Part shown: piece after piece, positions 1-6,251 of the stretch
Position numbering within the stretch: position 1 is the stretch's first letter
Layout: each line of letters opens with the position of its first letter
Origin: CAZSLI01 sp964607705
Lineage (GTDB): Bacteria > Actinomycetota > Coriobacteriia > Anaerosomatales > PHET01
Direction: 5' to 3'
Assembly: GCA_964607705.1 (NCBI GenBank)
Contig: CAZSLI010000035.1
Coordinates: 1 to 7,460 of the forward strand
DNA length: 7,460 nucleotides
The notes under the pieces: model-generated
The model's input: the letters and a program-made list of their open reading frames with translations, nothing else
Database searches by the model: none
Told to the model about the DNA's origin: nothing
Program-made: the position numbers and the translations under genes

Positions 1-95
1 CCCTCGGCCTCGAACTCGGCCTTCACGCCATTGACGTGGTGGTTCTCGCGAAGGTCGGTCAGGACCTCGACCATACGGCGCTCAAGTGCGTTCAT
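1..95 (-). CDS. 5' fragment of a probable HpcH/HpaI-type aldolase (runs off window)
   Basis: Only the first 31 codons are present; the gene leaves the window at base 1. The ATG at 95-93 follows a strong GAGGAG ribosome binding site six bases upstream. The visible protein starts MNALERRMVEVLTDLREN and continues with a GVKAEFEAEG segment. From memory, that segment resembles the N-terminus of aldolase/citrate-lyase (HpcH/HpaI) family proteins found in surface-polysaccharide loci, which cleave or form C-C bonds using pyruvate or related oxo-acids. The catalytic part lies outside the window, so the family call rests on a short N-terminal resemblance. The gene follows the ThDP enzyme by 62 bases on the same strand with no visible terminator between, so it probably belongs to the same operon. 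That the reading frame is real is fairly sure; its function is not. Confidence 0.5.
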   Translation of the reverse strand, partial: MNALERRMVEVLTDLRENHHVNGVKAEFEAE

Positions 96-101
96 GACTC
101 A

Positions 102-107
102 CTCCTC
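102..107 (-). promoter_or_regulatory. Ribosome binding site of the aldolase-like gene
   Basis: The minus strand reads GAGGAG, six bases before the ATG at 95. It is the main support for treating this short edge fragment as the true start of a gene. Confidence 0.7.
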
Positions 108-157
108 AACAGTCGCAACAGCGGAAATGCGATTCATCGTTCTGCTGGCATGCTTAG

Positions 158-1990
158 CTAGGGACGCTTTCCGTCCCATTCTGGCACGAGCAGGTTTGCA
201 TAGAACTCTTCCCTCGGCAGATAAGGATACATATCTTCGAGCGGCTTGGAGACGATTGTTCCGTCTTCGAGCTTGAGCGCCTGCACCTTGGGCGCGAAAT
301 TCTGCTGCGGATCCATCATCACGTCCACCAGCGCAGGGCCGTCTGACGCCAGTGCCCAGGCGATCGTCTCGGCGAGGTGCTCGTGATCGTCGACGCGGCG
401 CGCGGGGATGCCGTACGCGTCCGCGATCTTCACCATGTCGGGGAAACCGACGCCGCTTCTCGGCGCCTCTCCCACGTAGTGCCCGCCGAAGAGATTGTCC
501 TGCGTCTGGCGGATGGAGAGGTAGCCGCCGTTCTCGAAGACGAACACCTTGACCGGCAGCTTGTTGAACGCGATGGTCTCGAGCTCCTGCAGGTTCATCT
601 GTATGGAACCCTCGCCCGCGAAGCACACGACCCGGTCGCCGTGCGCATACGCCGCACCGATCGACGCCGGCAGGTCGTAGCCCATCGACGCGGTTCCCGA
701 GTTGCCGATGAGGCGCTGGTCCTTCTTGAGGATGAGCCCCTGGAAGCCGACGACGCACGCCGCACCGTTGGCGGTGATGACGACGTCGCCCTCGGCGAGC
801 TGCTTGCTCACCTCGTCGACGAACAAGTAAGGGTTCACCGGCGACGACTTCTCGGCGTATTCCGCCTGCATGACCGGGTAGCGGTCCTTGCGCTCGAGGT
901 TCCACGCGAGCCACTGGGCGCGATCCGGCATGTCTGCCTTGGCAGCAGTGAAGGCGGCGGCGAGCTCGGTCATGAAGAAGCCGGCGTCGGCGTGCACCGG
1001 GAGGTCGGGCGTGATGGTGGGCTTGCGCAGCTCGACCGCGTCGACGTCCACGACCACCTTGTACGCGTGGCGCGCGAACGCCGAGAACTCGTAGCCGATC
1101 TGCCGCACGTTCAGGCGGCAGCCCACGGAGATGAGCAGGTCGCTGTTCTGTACCGCGAAGTTGCCGGCGCGGTCGCCGATGGTGCTGGGACGGCCCACGT
1201 ACAGCGGGTGGTCCTGCCACATCAGGTCGTGCGCGTTCCATGCCGTGACGACGGGGATGCCGAGCTCCTCGGCAAGCCGGTGGAAGCCCTCGACGGCACC
1301 CGCGGCCCGGATGCCGCTGCCTGCCAGGAGCACGGGGCGCTCGGCGGCCTTCAGACGCTCGACGACCTCGGCGACCTGAGCACGTGCGAGATCTCGGTCG
1401 AAAGCGCCCTCCTCGGCGTCCTCGGCGGTGTCGTAGGCGACGAGGTCGTCCTCCTCGACGAAGGCGCCCTGCACGTTGAGCGGGATGTCGAGCCAGACCG
1501 GACCGGGGCGCCCGCTCGTCGCCAGGTGCACCGCGCGGTCGAAGTGATAGCGGACGGTAAGCGGATCGGTGACCATGGTCGCGTACTTGGTGATCGAGGA
1601 GACGATCGCGACGATGTCCGCCTCCTGGTCGCCGAGCTGCCTGAGCGGCAGGCCCGTGCTCGCGACCGTCGTGTCGTAGCGCACCTGCCCCGAGAGGTAG
1701 AGCGCCGGCACCGAGTCATGCCACTGGCCGAGGACGCCGGTCAGCGTGTTCGTGCCGCCGGGGCCCGTCGTGACGACCGCGCAGCCGATGGAGCCGCGTG
1801 TGCGTGCGTAGCCCTCGACCGCGATCGCGCACGCCTGCTCGTGGTGGCAGCACACGTACGCGAGGTCGTCTCGGCCGCCGAACGAGTCGTCGAGGTGCAT
1901 CGCGCCGCCGCCGGTCACCATGAAGACGTGGCTGACGCCAAGCTCGGCGACGCGGCGTGCGAGGTAGTCGGAGATCTTGATGCGGGCCAT
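158..1990 (-). CDS. Thiamine-diphosphate-dependent enzyme, acetolactate-synthase fold (YerE-like candidate)
   Basis: A 610-residue protein with the three-domain layout of acetolactate synthase/pyruvate oxidase enzymes: N-terminal Pyr domain (about 1-175), central domain (about 205-345) and C-terminal PP domain (about 385-565). The activating glutamate is Glu51 in HHEQACAIAVEGYAR, and a TTGPGGTNT segment lies at 74-82. The Mg-ThDP motif is atypical: GEGS at 459-462 replaces GDGS and ENGGY at 486-490 replaces the usual NN, yet the 27-residue spacing from Glu460 to Asn487 is canonical. An IRQTQ segment at 493-497 resembles sugar-locus ThDP enzymes more than housekeeping IlvB, and no IlvN-type small subunit is visible. 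Lying after CDP-dideoxysugar genes, it probably adds a two-carbon unit from pyruvate to a CDP-keto sugar, as YerE does for yersiniose. The ATG has a strong AAGGAG site. The fold is near certain; the substrate is inferred. Confidence 0.85.
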   Translation of the reverse strand: MARIKISDYLARRVAELGVSHVFMVTGGGAMHLDDSFGGRDDLAYVCCHHEQACAIAVEGYARTRGSIGCAVVTTGPGGTNTLTGVLGQWHDSVPALYLSGQVRYDTTVASTGLPLRQLGDQEADIVAIVSSITKYATMVTDPLTVRYHFDRAVHLATSGRPGPVWLDIPLNVQGAFVEEDDLVAYDTAEDAEEGAFDRDLARAQVAEVVERLKAAERPVLLAGSGIRAAGAVEGFHRLAEELGIPVVTAWNAHDLMWQDHPLYVGRPSTIGDRAGNFAVQNSDLLISVGCRLNVRQIGYEFSAFARHAYKVVVDVDAVELRKPTITPDLPVHADAGFFMTELAAAFTAAKADMPDRAQWLAWNLERKDRYPVMQAEYAEKSSPVNPYLFVDEVSKQLAEGDVVITANGAACVVGFQGLILKKDQRLIGNSGTASMGYDLPASIGAAYAHGDRVVCFAGEGSIQMNLQELETIAFNKLPVKVFVFENGGYLSIRQTQDNLFGGHYVGEAPRSGVGFPDMVKIADAYGIPARRVDDHEHLAETIAWALASDGPALVDVMMDPQQNFAPKVQALKLEDGTIVSKPLEDMYPYLPREEFYANLLVPEWDGKRP

Positions 1991-1998
1991 GCGGGGTT

Positions 1999-2004
1999 CT
2001 CCTT
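1999..2004 (-). promoter_or_regulatory. Ribosome binding site of the ThDP enzyme gene
   Basis: The minus strand reads AAGGAG, eight bases before the ATG at 1990. It sits in the 38-base gap after the SDR stop codon and confirms the chosen start. Confidence 0.7.
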
Positions 2005-2028
2005 GGCGAAAGTCGAGCGTGAAGCGGA

Positions 2029-2925
2029 TTACTTGTCGACGAGCAGGGCCGAGCGATCGAGCGTATCGATGCGCTCGGCGTACCAGCGGACGAGCTCGGC
2101 GACGGAGTCTCGGATCTGGGTCAGTTCGAGCGCGGGGATCTCTTCGCGCAAGCGGGCGTTTGAGCCGCTGTACTCCGCGCCCAAGCCGCCCTCGGCGATG
2201 CGGATATCGGCCGCGCTGCCGGTCGCCTCGTTCACGGTGTCACGGACCAGCTCAGCAAGAACCCGCAGACTCACGGCCTGGTCCGGCGTCACGTTGAACG
2301 CCCCACCGGAGGCGCGCTCGTCGAAGAAGTGCTCGACGACGGGTGCCAGGTCATGGACCCACAGGTAATCGAACATGCGGTCCTGCCTCAGCGTGATAGG
2401 CAGGCCGAACAGCGCCTTGCAGATGGCGTTGCTGATGAAGCGGATCGAGTAGTCCTCCCCCGGGCCGAAGACGCCGAAGATGCGCAGGTCGACCGAGCCC
2501 GGCACGCAGAGCAGGTGCTTGTCGATGACGTACTTCGAGAAGCCGTGGTCATCGGCGGGCACGGAGGTGTCGTAGTAGTCCTCGGCCATCTTGGGACGGT
2601 AGGCGCGCGCGTCGTAGACGGCACCCGAGCCAAGGAGGATGAACCTGCCGAAGAGGTCCGAGCAGCGGGCGAGGTTGAAGTACATCCGCAGGTTGCGGCT
2701 GAGCTGCTCGCTCGGGTCCGCGGCGTTGCGGTGCCCGGGGCGCACGGCGCCATGGACGACCGCGTCCACACGGTGCTCGGCGAGCCAGTCGGCGACGGCC
2801 TCGGGGTCGAGCAGCTCAAGCTCGGCATGACGGGGCGCCAGCACCTCGTGACCGCGGGCGCGTAGGTCCTCGGCGAGGTTGCGGCCTATGAAGCCGGAAC
2901 CGCCGGTGAGTAGGATCTTGGTCAT
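2029..2925 (-). CDS. NAD(P)-dependent epimerase/reductase, extended SDR family
   Basis: A 298-residue extended short-chain dehydrogenase/reductase, close to the usual length for nucleotide-sugar SDRs. The Rossmann signature GGSGFIG is at 8-14, near the N-terminus. The catalytic-serine region GSGAVYD is at 99-105 (Ser100), followed by the sugar-binding half with RIFGVFGPGED at 148-158. At the usual YxxxK position the protein reads HGFSK (127-131), so histidine stands where tyrosine is expected; a second in-register motif, YVIDK, lies at 132-136. It lies between rfbH and the ThDP enzyme, with gaps of 19 and 38 bases, which suggests it acts on the CDP-3,6-dideoxy keto sugar before or after chain addition. 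Reduction of C4 or of an attached acetyl group (YerF-like) is one option, epimerisation another. The ATG has no good ribosome binding site, so translation may be coupled to rfbH. The family is secure; the exact reaction is open. Confidence 0.85.
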   Translation of the reverse strand: MTKILLTGGSGFIGRNLAEDLRARGHEVLAPRHAELELLDPEAVADWLAEHRVDAVVHGAVRPGHRNAADPSEQLSRNLRMYFNLARCSDLFGRFILLGSGAVYDARAYRPKMAEDYYDTSVPADDHGFSKYVIDKHLLCVPGSVDLRIFGVFGPGEDYSIRFISNAICKALFGLPITLRQDRMFDYLWVHDLAPVVEHFFDERASGGAFNVTPDQAVSLRVLAELVRDTVNEATGSAADIRIAEGGLGAEYSGSNARLREEIPALELTQIRDSVAELVRWYAERIDTLDRSALLVDK

Positions 2926-2944
2926 GGCGAGTCCGGCCCCGGCG

Positions 2945-4297
2945 CTAGCCGTTGACCGCGGCGATGATCGTGGCGGCCATGTGGTCGATCATCTCGGGGG
3001 TCATGCCCGGGTAGACGCCCACCCAGAACCCGTCGTTCATGATGCGGTCCGTGTTGGCGAGATCGCCCACGACGCGGTGGCCTTCGCCGCTCGCGCGCAT
3101 GCCGTCGAAGACCGGCTGGCGCAGCATGTTGCCGCCGAAGAGCATGCGCGTCTGCACGTTCGCGCCCTCGAGCGCGCTCACGATGCGCTCCCGAGTGAGC
3201 GGACGGCCGCTTGCCGTGGTCGCGCCCTCGCGCACCGTCATGAGGAAGCCGAACCAGCTCGGCTCGGAGCCCGGCGTGGCCTGAGGCAACTGCAGGCGGT
3301 CAGCCACCGGCTCGAGCGCCGCACGCAGGCGGTCGAAGTTGGCGCGGCGCGCCTCGACGAAACCCGGGAACTTCTCAAGCTGGGCAACGCCCACGGCGGC
3401 CTGGAGATCGGTCGCCTTGAGGTTGTAGCCCCACTCGGAATAGACGTACTTGTGGTCGTAGCCAAAGGGCAGCGTGCCGAACTGTTGCTCGAAGCGGCGC
3501 CCGCACACGTTGTCGCGGCCGCTCGGGCAGACGCAGTCGCGGCCCCAGTCGCGCATCGAAAGCGCGATCTTGGCGAGCAGTGGGTCGTCCGTGTACACCG
3601 CGCCGCCTTCGCCGGTCGTCATGTGGTGCGGCGGGTAGAAGCTCGAGGTACCGATGTCGCCGAATGTGCCGGTCAGGCGCCCGTTGTAGCGCGAGCCGAG
3701 CGCATCGCAGTTGTCCTCGATGAGCCACAGCCGGTTGTCGTCGCAAAACGCGCGGACCGCCGCCACGTCGAACGTGTTGCCGAGGGTGTGCGCGAGCATG
3801 ACGGCCTTGGTCTTGGGCGACAGCGCGTCCGCCAGCTGGCTCACGTCCACGTTGCCCGTCTCAAGCAGCACGTCGACGAAGACCGGCACCGCGCCGTACT
3901 GGATGACCGGCGCGATCGTGGTCGGGAAGCCTGCGGCCACGGTGATGACCTCGTCGCCGCGCTCGATGCGCCGGTCGCCGAGGCGGGGGCTCGTGAGCGT
4001 CGCGAACGCAAGCAGGTTCGCCGAGGACCCGGAGTTCACGAACAGCGCCTTGCGAACGCCGAGGTACTCGGCGAGGCCGCGCTCGAACTCGTCGGTGAAG
4101 CGGCCTGCTGTCAGCCAGAACTCGAGGGCCGAGTCGACCAGCGTGACCATCTCGCGCTCGTCGAAGACGCGGCCGGCGTACGAGACGCGGCTCTCGCCCG
4201 GGACGAACTCGGGCTTCTCGTCGTAAGCCTCGTGGTAGTACTCGGCGACCTTCGCGAGGATCTCGTCGCGAAGACGCGCTGCGATCTCAGAACTCAC
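2945..4297 (-). CDS. rfbH: CDP-4-keto-6-deoxy-D-glucose 3-dehydrase (E1), PLP and [2Fe-2S] enzyme
   Basis: A 450-residue DegT/DnrJ/EryC1-family protein that, with a reductase partner, removes the C3 hydroxyl of CDP-4-keto-6-deoxyglucose in 3,6-dideoxyhexose synthesis. Two features single out E1 from ordinary sugar aminotransferases. First, the PLP lysine is replaced by histidine in SFYPPHHMTTGEGG (His224, His225). Second, the cysteines fit C-X57-C-X1-C-X7-C exactly (Cys197, Cys255, Cys257, Cys265), the [2Fe-2S] ligand pattern described for Yersinia E1. NSGSSANLLA (88-97) is the cofactor phosphate region. The frame stays open upstream to 4558, but that extension is arginine-rich and lies inside rfbG, so I chose the GTG at 4297: it has an AGGAAGGA site and falls 14 bases after the rfbG stop, giving the normal family length. 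The E3 reductase gene is not in the window. Confidence 0.95.
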   Translation of the reverse strand: MSSEIAARLRDEILAKVAEYYHEAYDEKPEFVPGESRVSYAGRVFDEREMVTLVDSALEFWLTAGRFTDEFERGLAEYLGVRKALFVNSGSSANLLAFATLTSPRLGDRRIERGDEVITVAAGFPTTIAPVIQYGAVPVFVDVLLETGNVDVSQLADALSPKTKAVMLAHTLGNTFDVAAVRAFCDDNRLWLIEDNCDALGSRYNGRLTGTFGDIGTSSFYPPHHMTTGEGGAVYTDDPLLAKIALSMRDWGRDCVCPSGRDNVCGRRFEQQFGTLPFGYDHKYVYSEWGYNLKATDLQAAVGVAQLEKFPGFVEARRANFDRLRAALEPVADRLQLPQATPGSEPSWFGFLMTVREGATTASGRPLTRERIVSALEGANVQTRMLFGGNMLRQPVFDGMRASGEGHRVVGDLANTDRIMNDGFWVGVYPGMTPEMIDHMAATIIAAVNG

Positions 4298-4302
4298 GTG
4301 CG

Positions 4303-4310
4303 TCCTTCCT
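4303..4310 (-). promoter_or_regulatory. Ribosome binding site setting the rfbH GTG start
   Basis: The minus strand reads AGGAAGGA, five bases before the GTG at 4297 and just after the rfbG stop codon. It decides the rfbH start over the longer open frame that reaches 4558. Confidence 0.7.
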
Positions 4311-4311
4311 G

Positions 4312-5412
4312 CTAGCGGGCCCACAAGGCGCCGCTGGCGGCGGCGTCGCGGGTGTAGGCGTCGATGTCGGCGAGGCAGAGCTCGCGCGCCGAGGAGGCGT
4401 CGCGATGCCAGGCGCCGTACCACGCGGCGGTCTTGGAGAGCGTCTCGGCGATGTCCCACACGGGACGCCAGCCCAGCTGAGTGCGTGCCTTGGTGCTGTC
4501 GAGGCGCAAGAGCTTCGCCTCGTGCGGCTGGCTCGCGGCGGCCGGATCCAGTTCCCAAGATCCGGAGCCCCAGGCAGCGAGCAGCTTCTCGACCACGTCG
4601 CGCACGGGCACGCCGCCGTCGGGGTCGGGGCCGAAGTTCCAGGCACCGACCGCCGCGCCGTCCTCCAGGAGCGAGGCGGCAAGCGTCAGGTAGCCGGCGA
4701 GCGGCTCGAGCACGTGCTGCCAGGGACGCACGGCATCGGGATTGCGCAGCACGACCGCTTCACCGCGGCCGAGCGCACGGATGCAGTCGGGGACGATGCG
4801 GTCGCGCGCCCAGTCGCCGCCACCCACGACGTTGCCGGCGCGGGCGCTGGCAACTCGCGCACTTCCCGGCGCCGAGAAGAACGAGCGCCGGTAGGCGGTG
4901 GTGACGATCTCGGCACAGCCCTTGGATGAGCTGTAGGGGTCGAAGCCGCCCATCGCGTCATTCTCGCGGTAGGAGTACTCCCACTCGCGGTTTTCGTAGC
5001 ACTTGTCGCTCGTGACGCTCACGACCGCGCGCACGCTATCGCACGCGCGGACCGCCTCGAGGAGGTGGACCGTGCCCATGACGTTGGTCGCGTAGGTGCC
5101 CACCGGGTCGTCGTACGAGTCGCGTACCAGCGGCTGGGCCGCCAAGTGAAGCACCACTTCAGGGCGAACCTCGGCGACGAACGCGGCGAGCGCCTCGGCA
5201 TCGCGGATATCGCCGATGCGATGCGCCGTGAGAAGCTCGGCAAGGCGCGCGTCGTCGAAGACACTCGGGTCACTGGGCGGCTCGAGCGCGAAGCCCGAAA
5301 CCTCCGCGCCGAGCTGGGTGAGCCACAGCGCAAGCCAAGCGCCCTTGAAGCCGGTGTGGCCCGTGACGAGCACGCGCTTGCCGGCGAATACGCCGCCGAA
5401 GGGTGCAGGCAC
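4312..5412 (-). CDS. rfbG: CDP-glucose 4,6-dehydratase
   Basis: A 366-residue extended SDR that converts CDP-D-glucose to CDP-4-keto-6-deoxy-D-glucose in the cytoplasm. The NAD-binding motif is TGHTGFKG (17-24), typical of CDP-glucose dehydratases. VTSDKCYEN (133-141) carries the catalytic Thr-Asp-Lys arrangement, where dTDP-glucose dehydratases usually have Thr-Asp-Glu. The active-site YSSSK is at 160-164, followed by RAGNVVGGGDWA (191-202) and PWQHVLEPL (230-238), both family hallmarks. The chosen start is the GTG at 5412, two bases after the rfbF stop codon and eight bases after GGAAGAAG. GTGs at 5421 and 5430 and an ATG at 5451 are in frame and would add 3 to 13 residues overlapping rfbF. 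Near-abutment with rfbF and a 14-base gap to rfbH suggest one coupled operon. Confidence 0.95.
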   Translation of the reverse strand: MPAPFGGVFAGKRVLVTGHTGFKGAWLALWLTQLGAEVSGFALEPPSDPSVFDDARLAELLTAHRIGDIRDAEALAAFVAEVRPEVVLHLAAQPLVRDSYDDPVGTYATNVMGTVHLLEAVRACDSVRAVVSVTSDKCYENREWEYSYRENDAMGGFDPYSSSKGCAEIVTTAYRRSFFSAPGSARVASARAGNVVGGGDWARDRIVPDCIRALGRGEAVVLRNPDAVRPWQHVLEPLAGYLTLAASLLEDGAAVGAWNFGPDPDGGVPVRDVVEKLLAAWGSGSWELDPAAASQPHEAKLLRLDSTKARTQLGWRPVWDIAETLSKTAAWYGAWHRDASSARELCLADIDAYTRDAAASGALWAR

Positions 5413-5414
5413 CG

Positions 5415-6185
5415 CTACCACTTCTTCCACGGGGCGGTGCCGTCTTCCCACATGCCATCGAGCGCGGTCTTGTCGCGCAGGGTATCCATGGGCATCCAGA
5501 AGCCCTCGTGCCGATACGCCATGAGCTCACACTCGTCGGAGAGCTGCTCGAGCGGCTCGCGCTCCCAGATCGTTTGGTCGCCCTCGATGTAGTCGAACAC
5601 ACTCGGCTCAAGGACGAAGAAGCCGCCATTGATCCAGCCGCCGTCGCCCTCGGGCTTCTCCTGGAACGCCTGCACGGCGCACTCATTGGAGAGGTTCATC
5701 GCGCCGAAGCGCCCAACGGGCTGCACGGCGGTGACCGTCGCCTTCTTGCCGTGGCTACGATGGAACTCGAGCAGCGCCGGCAGGTCGACGTCGGACAGCC
5801 CGTCGCCATACGTGAGCATGAAGGTCTCGTCGTCCACGTAGTCCTGGATCCGCTTGATGCGGCCGCCGGTAAGCGAGTCCGCACCGGTATCGATCAACGT
5901 GACGCGCCACGGCTCGGTGGTTGACTGGTGGACCGTCATCTCGCCGGTGCGCATGTCGAACGTCACATCGCTGTTGTGCAGCGAGTAGTTCGAGAAGTAC
6001 TCCTTGATGAGGTAGCCCTTGTAGCCCAGGCAGATGACGAAATCATCGAACCCCTGCGAGCTGTAGAGCTTCATGATGTGCCACAGGATCGGCTTCTCGC
6101 CGACCTCTACCATCGGCTTCGGCTTGAGCGCCGTCTCCTCGGACAAACGCGTGCCGAACCCTCCGGCAAGGATGACCACCTTCAC
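5415..6185 (-). CDS. rfbF: Glucose-1-phosphate cytidylyltransferase
   Basis: A 256-residue nucleotidyltransferase, the full family length, that makes CDP-glucose from CTP and glucose-1-phosphate: the entry step to CDP-3,6-dideoxyhexoses. The nucleotide-binding loop LAGGFGTRL is at 6-14 and is followed by LKPKPM (20-25). TYGDGLSDVD (125-134) supplies the metal-binding aspartates. QEKPEGDGGWINGGFFV (175-191) and FWMPMDTLRDK (229-239) are characteristic of RfbF rather than of the dTDP enzyme RmlA. The start is a GTG at 6185 with GGAG five bases upstream; the protein begins directly with the expected KVVILAGG strand, so no earlier start is needed. It is the first of the three CDP-sugar genes and is separated from the upstream membrane-protein gene by 66 bases, the largest gap between complete genes here. 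Confidence 0.96.
   Translation of the reverse strand: MKVVILAGGFGTRLSEETALKPKPMVEVGEKPILWHIMKLYSSQGFDDFVICLGYKGYLIKEYFSNYSLHNSDVTFDMRTGEMTVHQSTTEPWRVTLIDTGADSLTGGRIKRIQDYVDDETFMLTYGDGLSDVDLPALLEFHRSHGKKATVTAVQPVGRFGAMNLSNECAVQAFQEKPEGDGGWINGGFFVLEPSVFDYIEGDQTIWEREPLEQLSDECELMAYRHEGFWMPMDTLRDKTALDGMWEDGTAPWKKW
5421..5428 (-). promoter_or_regulatory. Probable ribosome binding site of rfbG inside the rfbF 3' end
   Basis: The minus strand reads GGAAGAAG, eight bases before the GTG at 5412. It lies within the last codons of rfbF, consistent with translational coupling. It favours 5412 over the in-frame starts at 5421, 5430 and 5451. Confidence 0.5.
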
Positions 6186-6190
6186 TTGAT

Positions 6191-6194
6191 CTCC
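6191..6194 (-). promoter_or_regulatory. Ribosome binding site of rfbF
   Basis: The minus strand reads GGAG, within ACGGAG, five bases before the GTG at 6185. It supports this non-ATG start. Confidence 0.55.
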
Positions 6195-6218
6195 GTCCCG
6201 TCGTGGTGCGTCATGCAG

Positions 6219-6235
6219 GATACCACTGCGGTATC
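6219..6235 (-). repeat. Short inverted repeat between the membrane-protein gene and rfbF
   Basis: The minus strand reads GATACCGCAGTGGTATC, a six-base perfect stem (GATACC/GGTATC) whose five-base centre can extend it by a G-T and a C-G pair. It lies 34 bases upstream of the rfbF start. No T-run follows, so it is not a standard intrinsic terminator. The right arm overlaps TGGTATCCT, which loosely resembles an extended -10 element, but I see no convincing -35. It could be an operator, a weak RNA hairpin or chance. Confidence 0.35.
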
Positions 6236-6251
6236 GTCTTCCGGCCCGCGC

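Noticed and set aside
99..1241. Minus-strand open frame of 380 codons in another frame of the ThDP gene
   Set aside because: It is arginine-rich and shares the strand and region with a gene of certain family; it is a high-GC shadow frame.
158..1990. Housekeeping acetolactate synthase large subunit (ilvB)
   Set aside because: There is no adjacent ilvN or ilvC, the context is CDP-sugar synthesis, and the GEG, NGGY and IRQTQ residues differ from the housekeeping enzyme.
377..2368. Long plus-strand open frame of 663 codons antisense to the ThDP and SDR genes
   Set aside because: It mirrors two genes with clear family motifs. Its product is rich in Arg, Val, Asp and His with no recognisable fold, as expected for an antisense frame in high-GC DNA.
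2879..4315. Plus-strand open frame of 478 codons antisense to rfbH
   Set aside because: RfbH on the minus strand has complete catalytic and iron-sulfur motifs. The antisense product is a low-complexity Arg/Ala/Val/His-rich sequence with no motif.
4298..4558. N-terminal extension of RfbH by 87 residues
   Set aside because: The extension is arginine-rich, lies wholly or largely inside rfbG and has no family counterpart. The GTG at 4297 with its ribosome binding site gives the normal length.
6186..6251. Intrinsic terminator between the membrane-protein gene and rfbF
   Set aside because: The hairpin here has a short stem and is not followed by a T-run on the minus strand.
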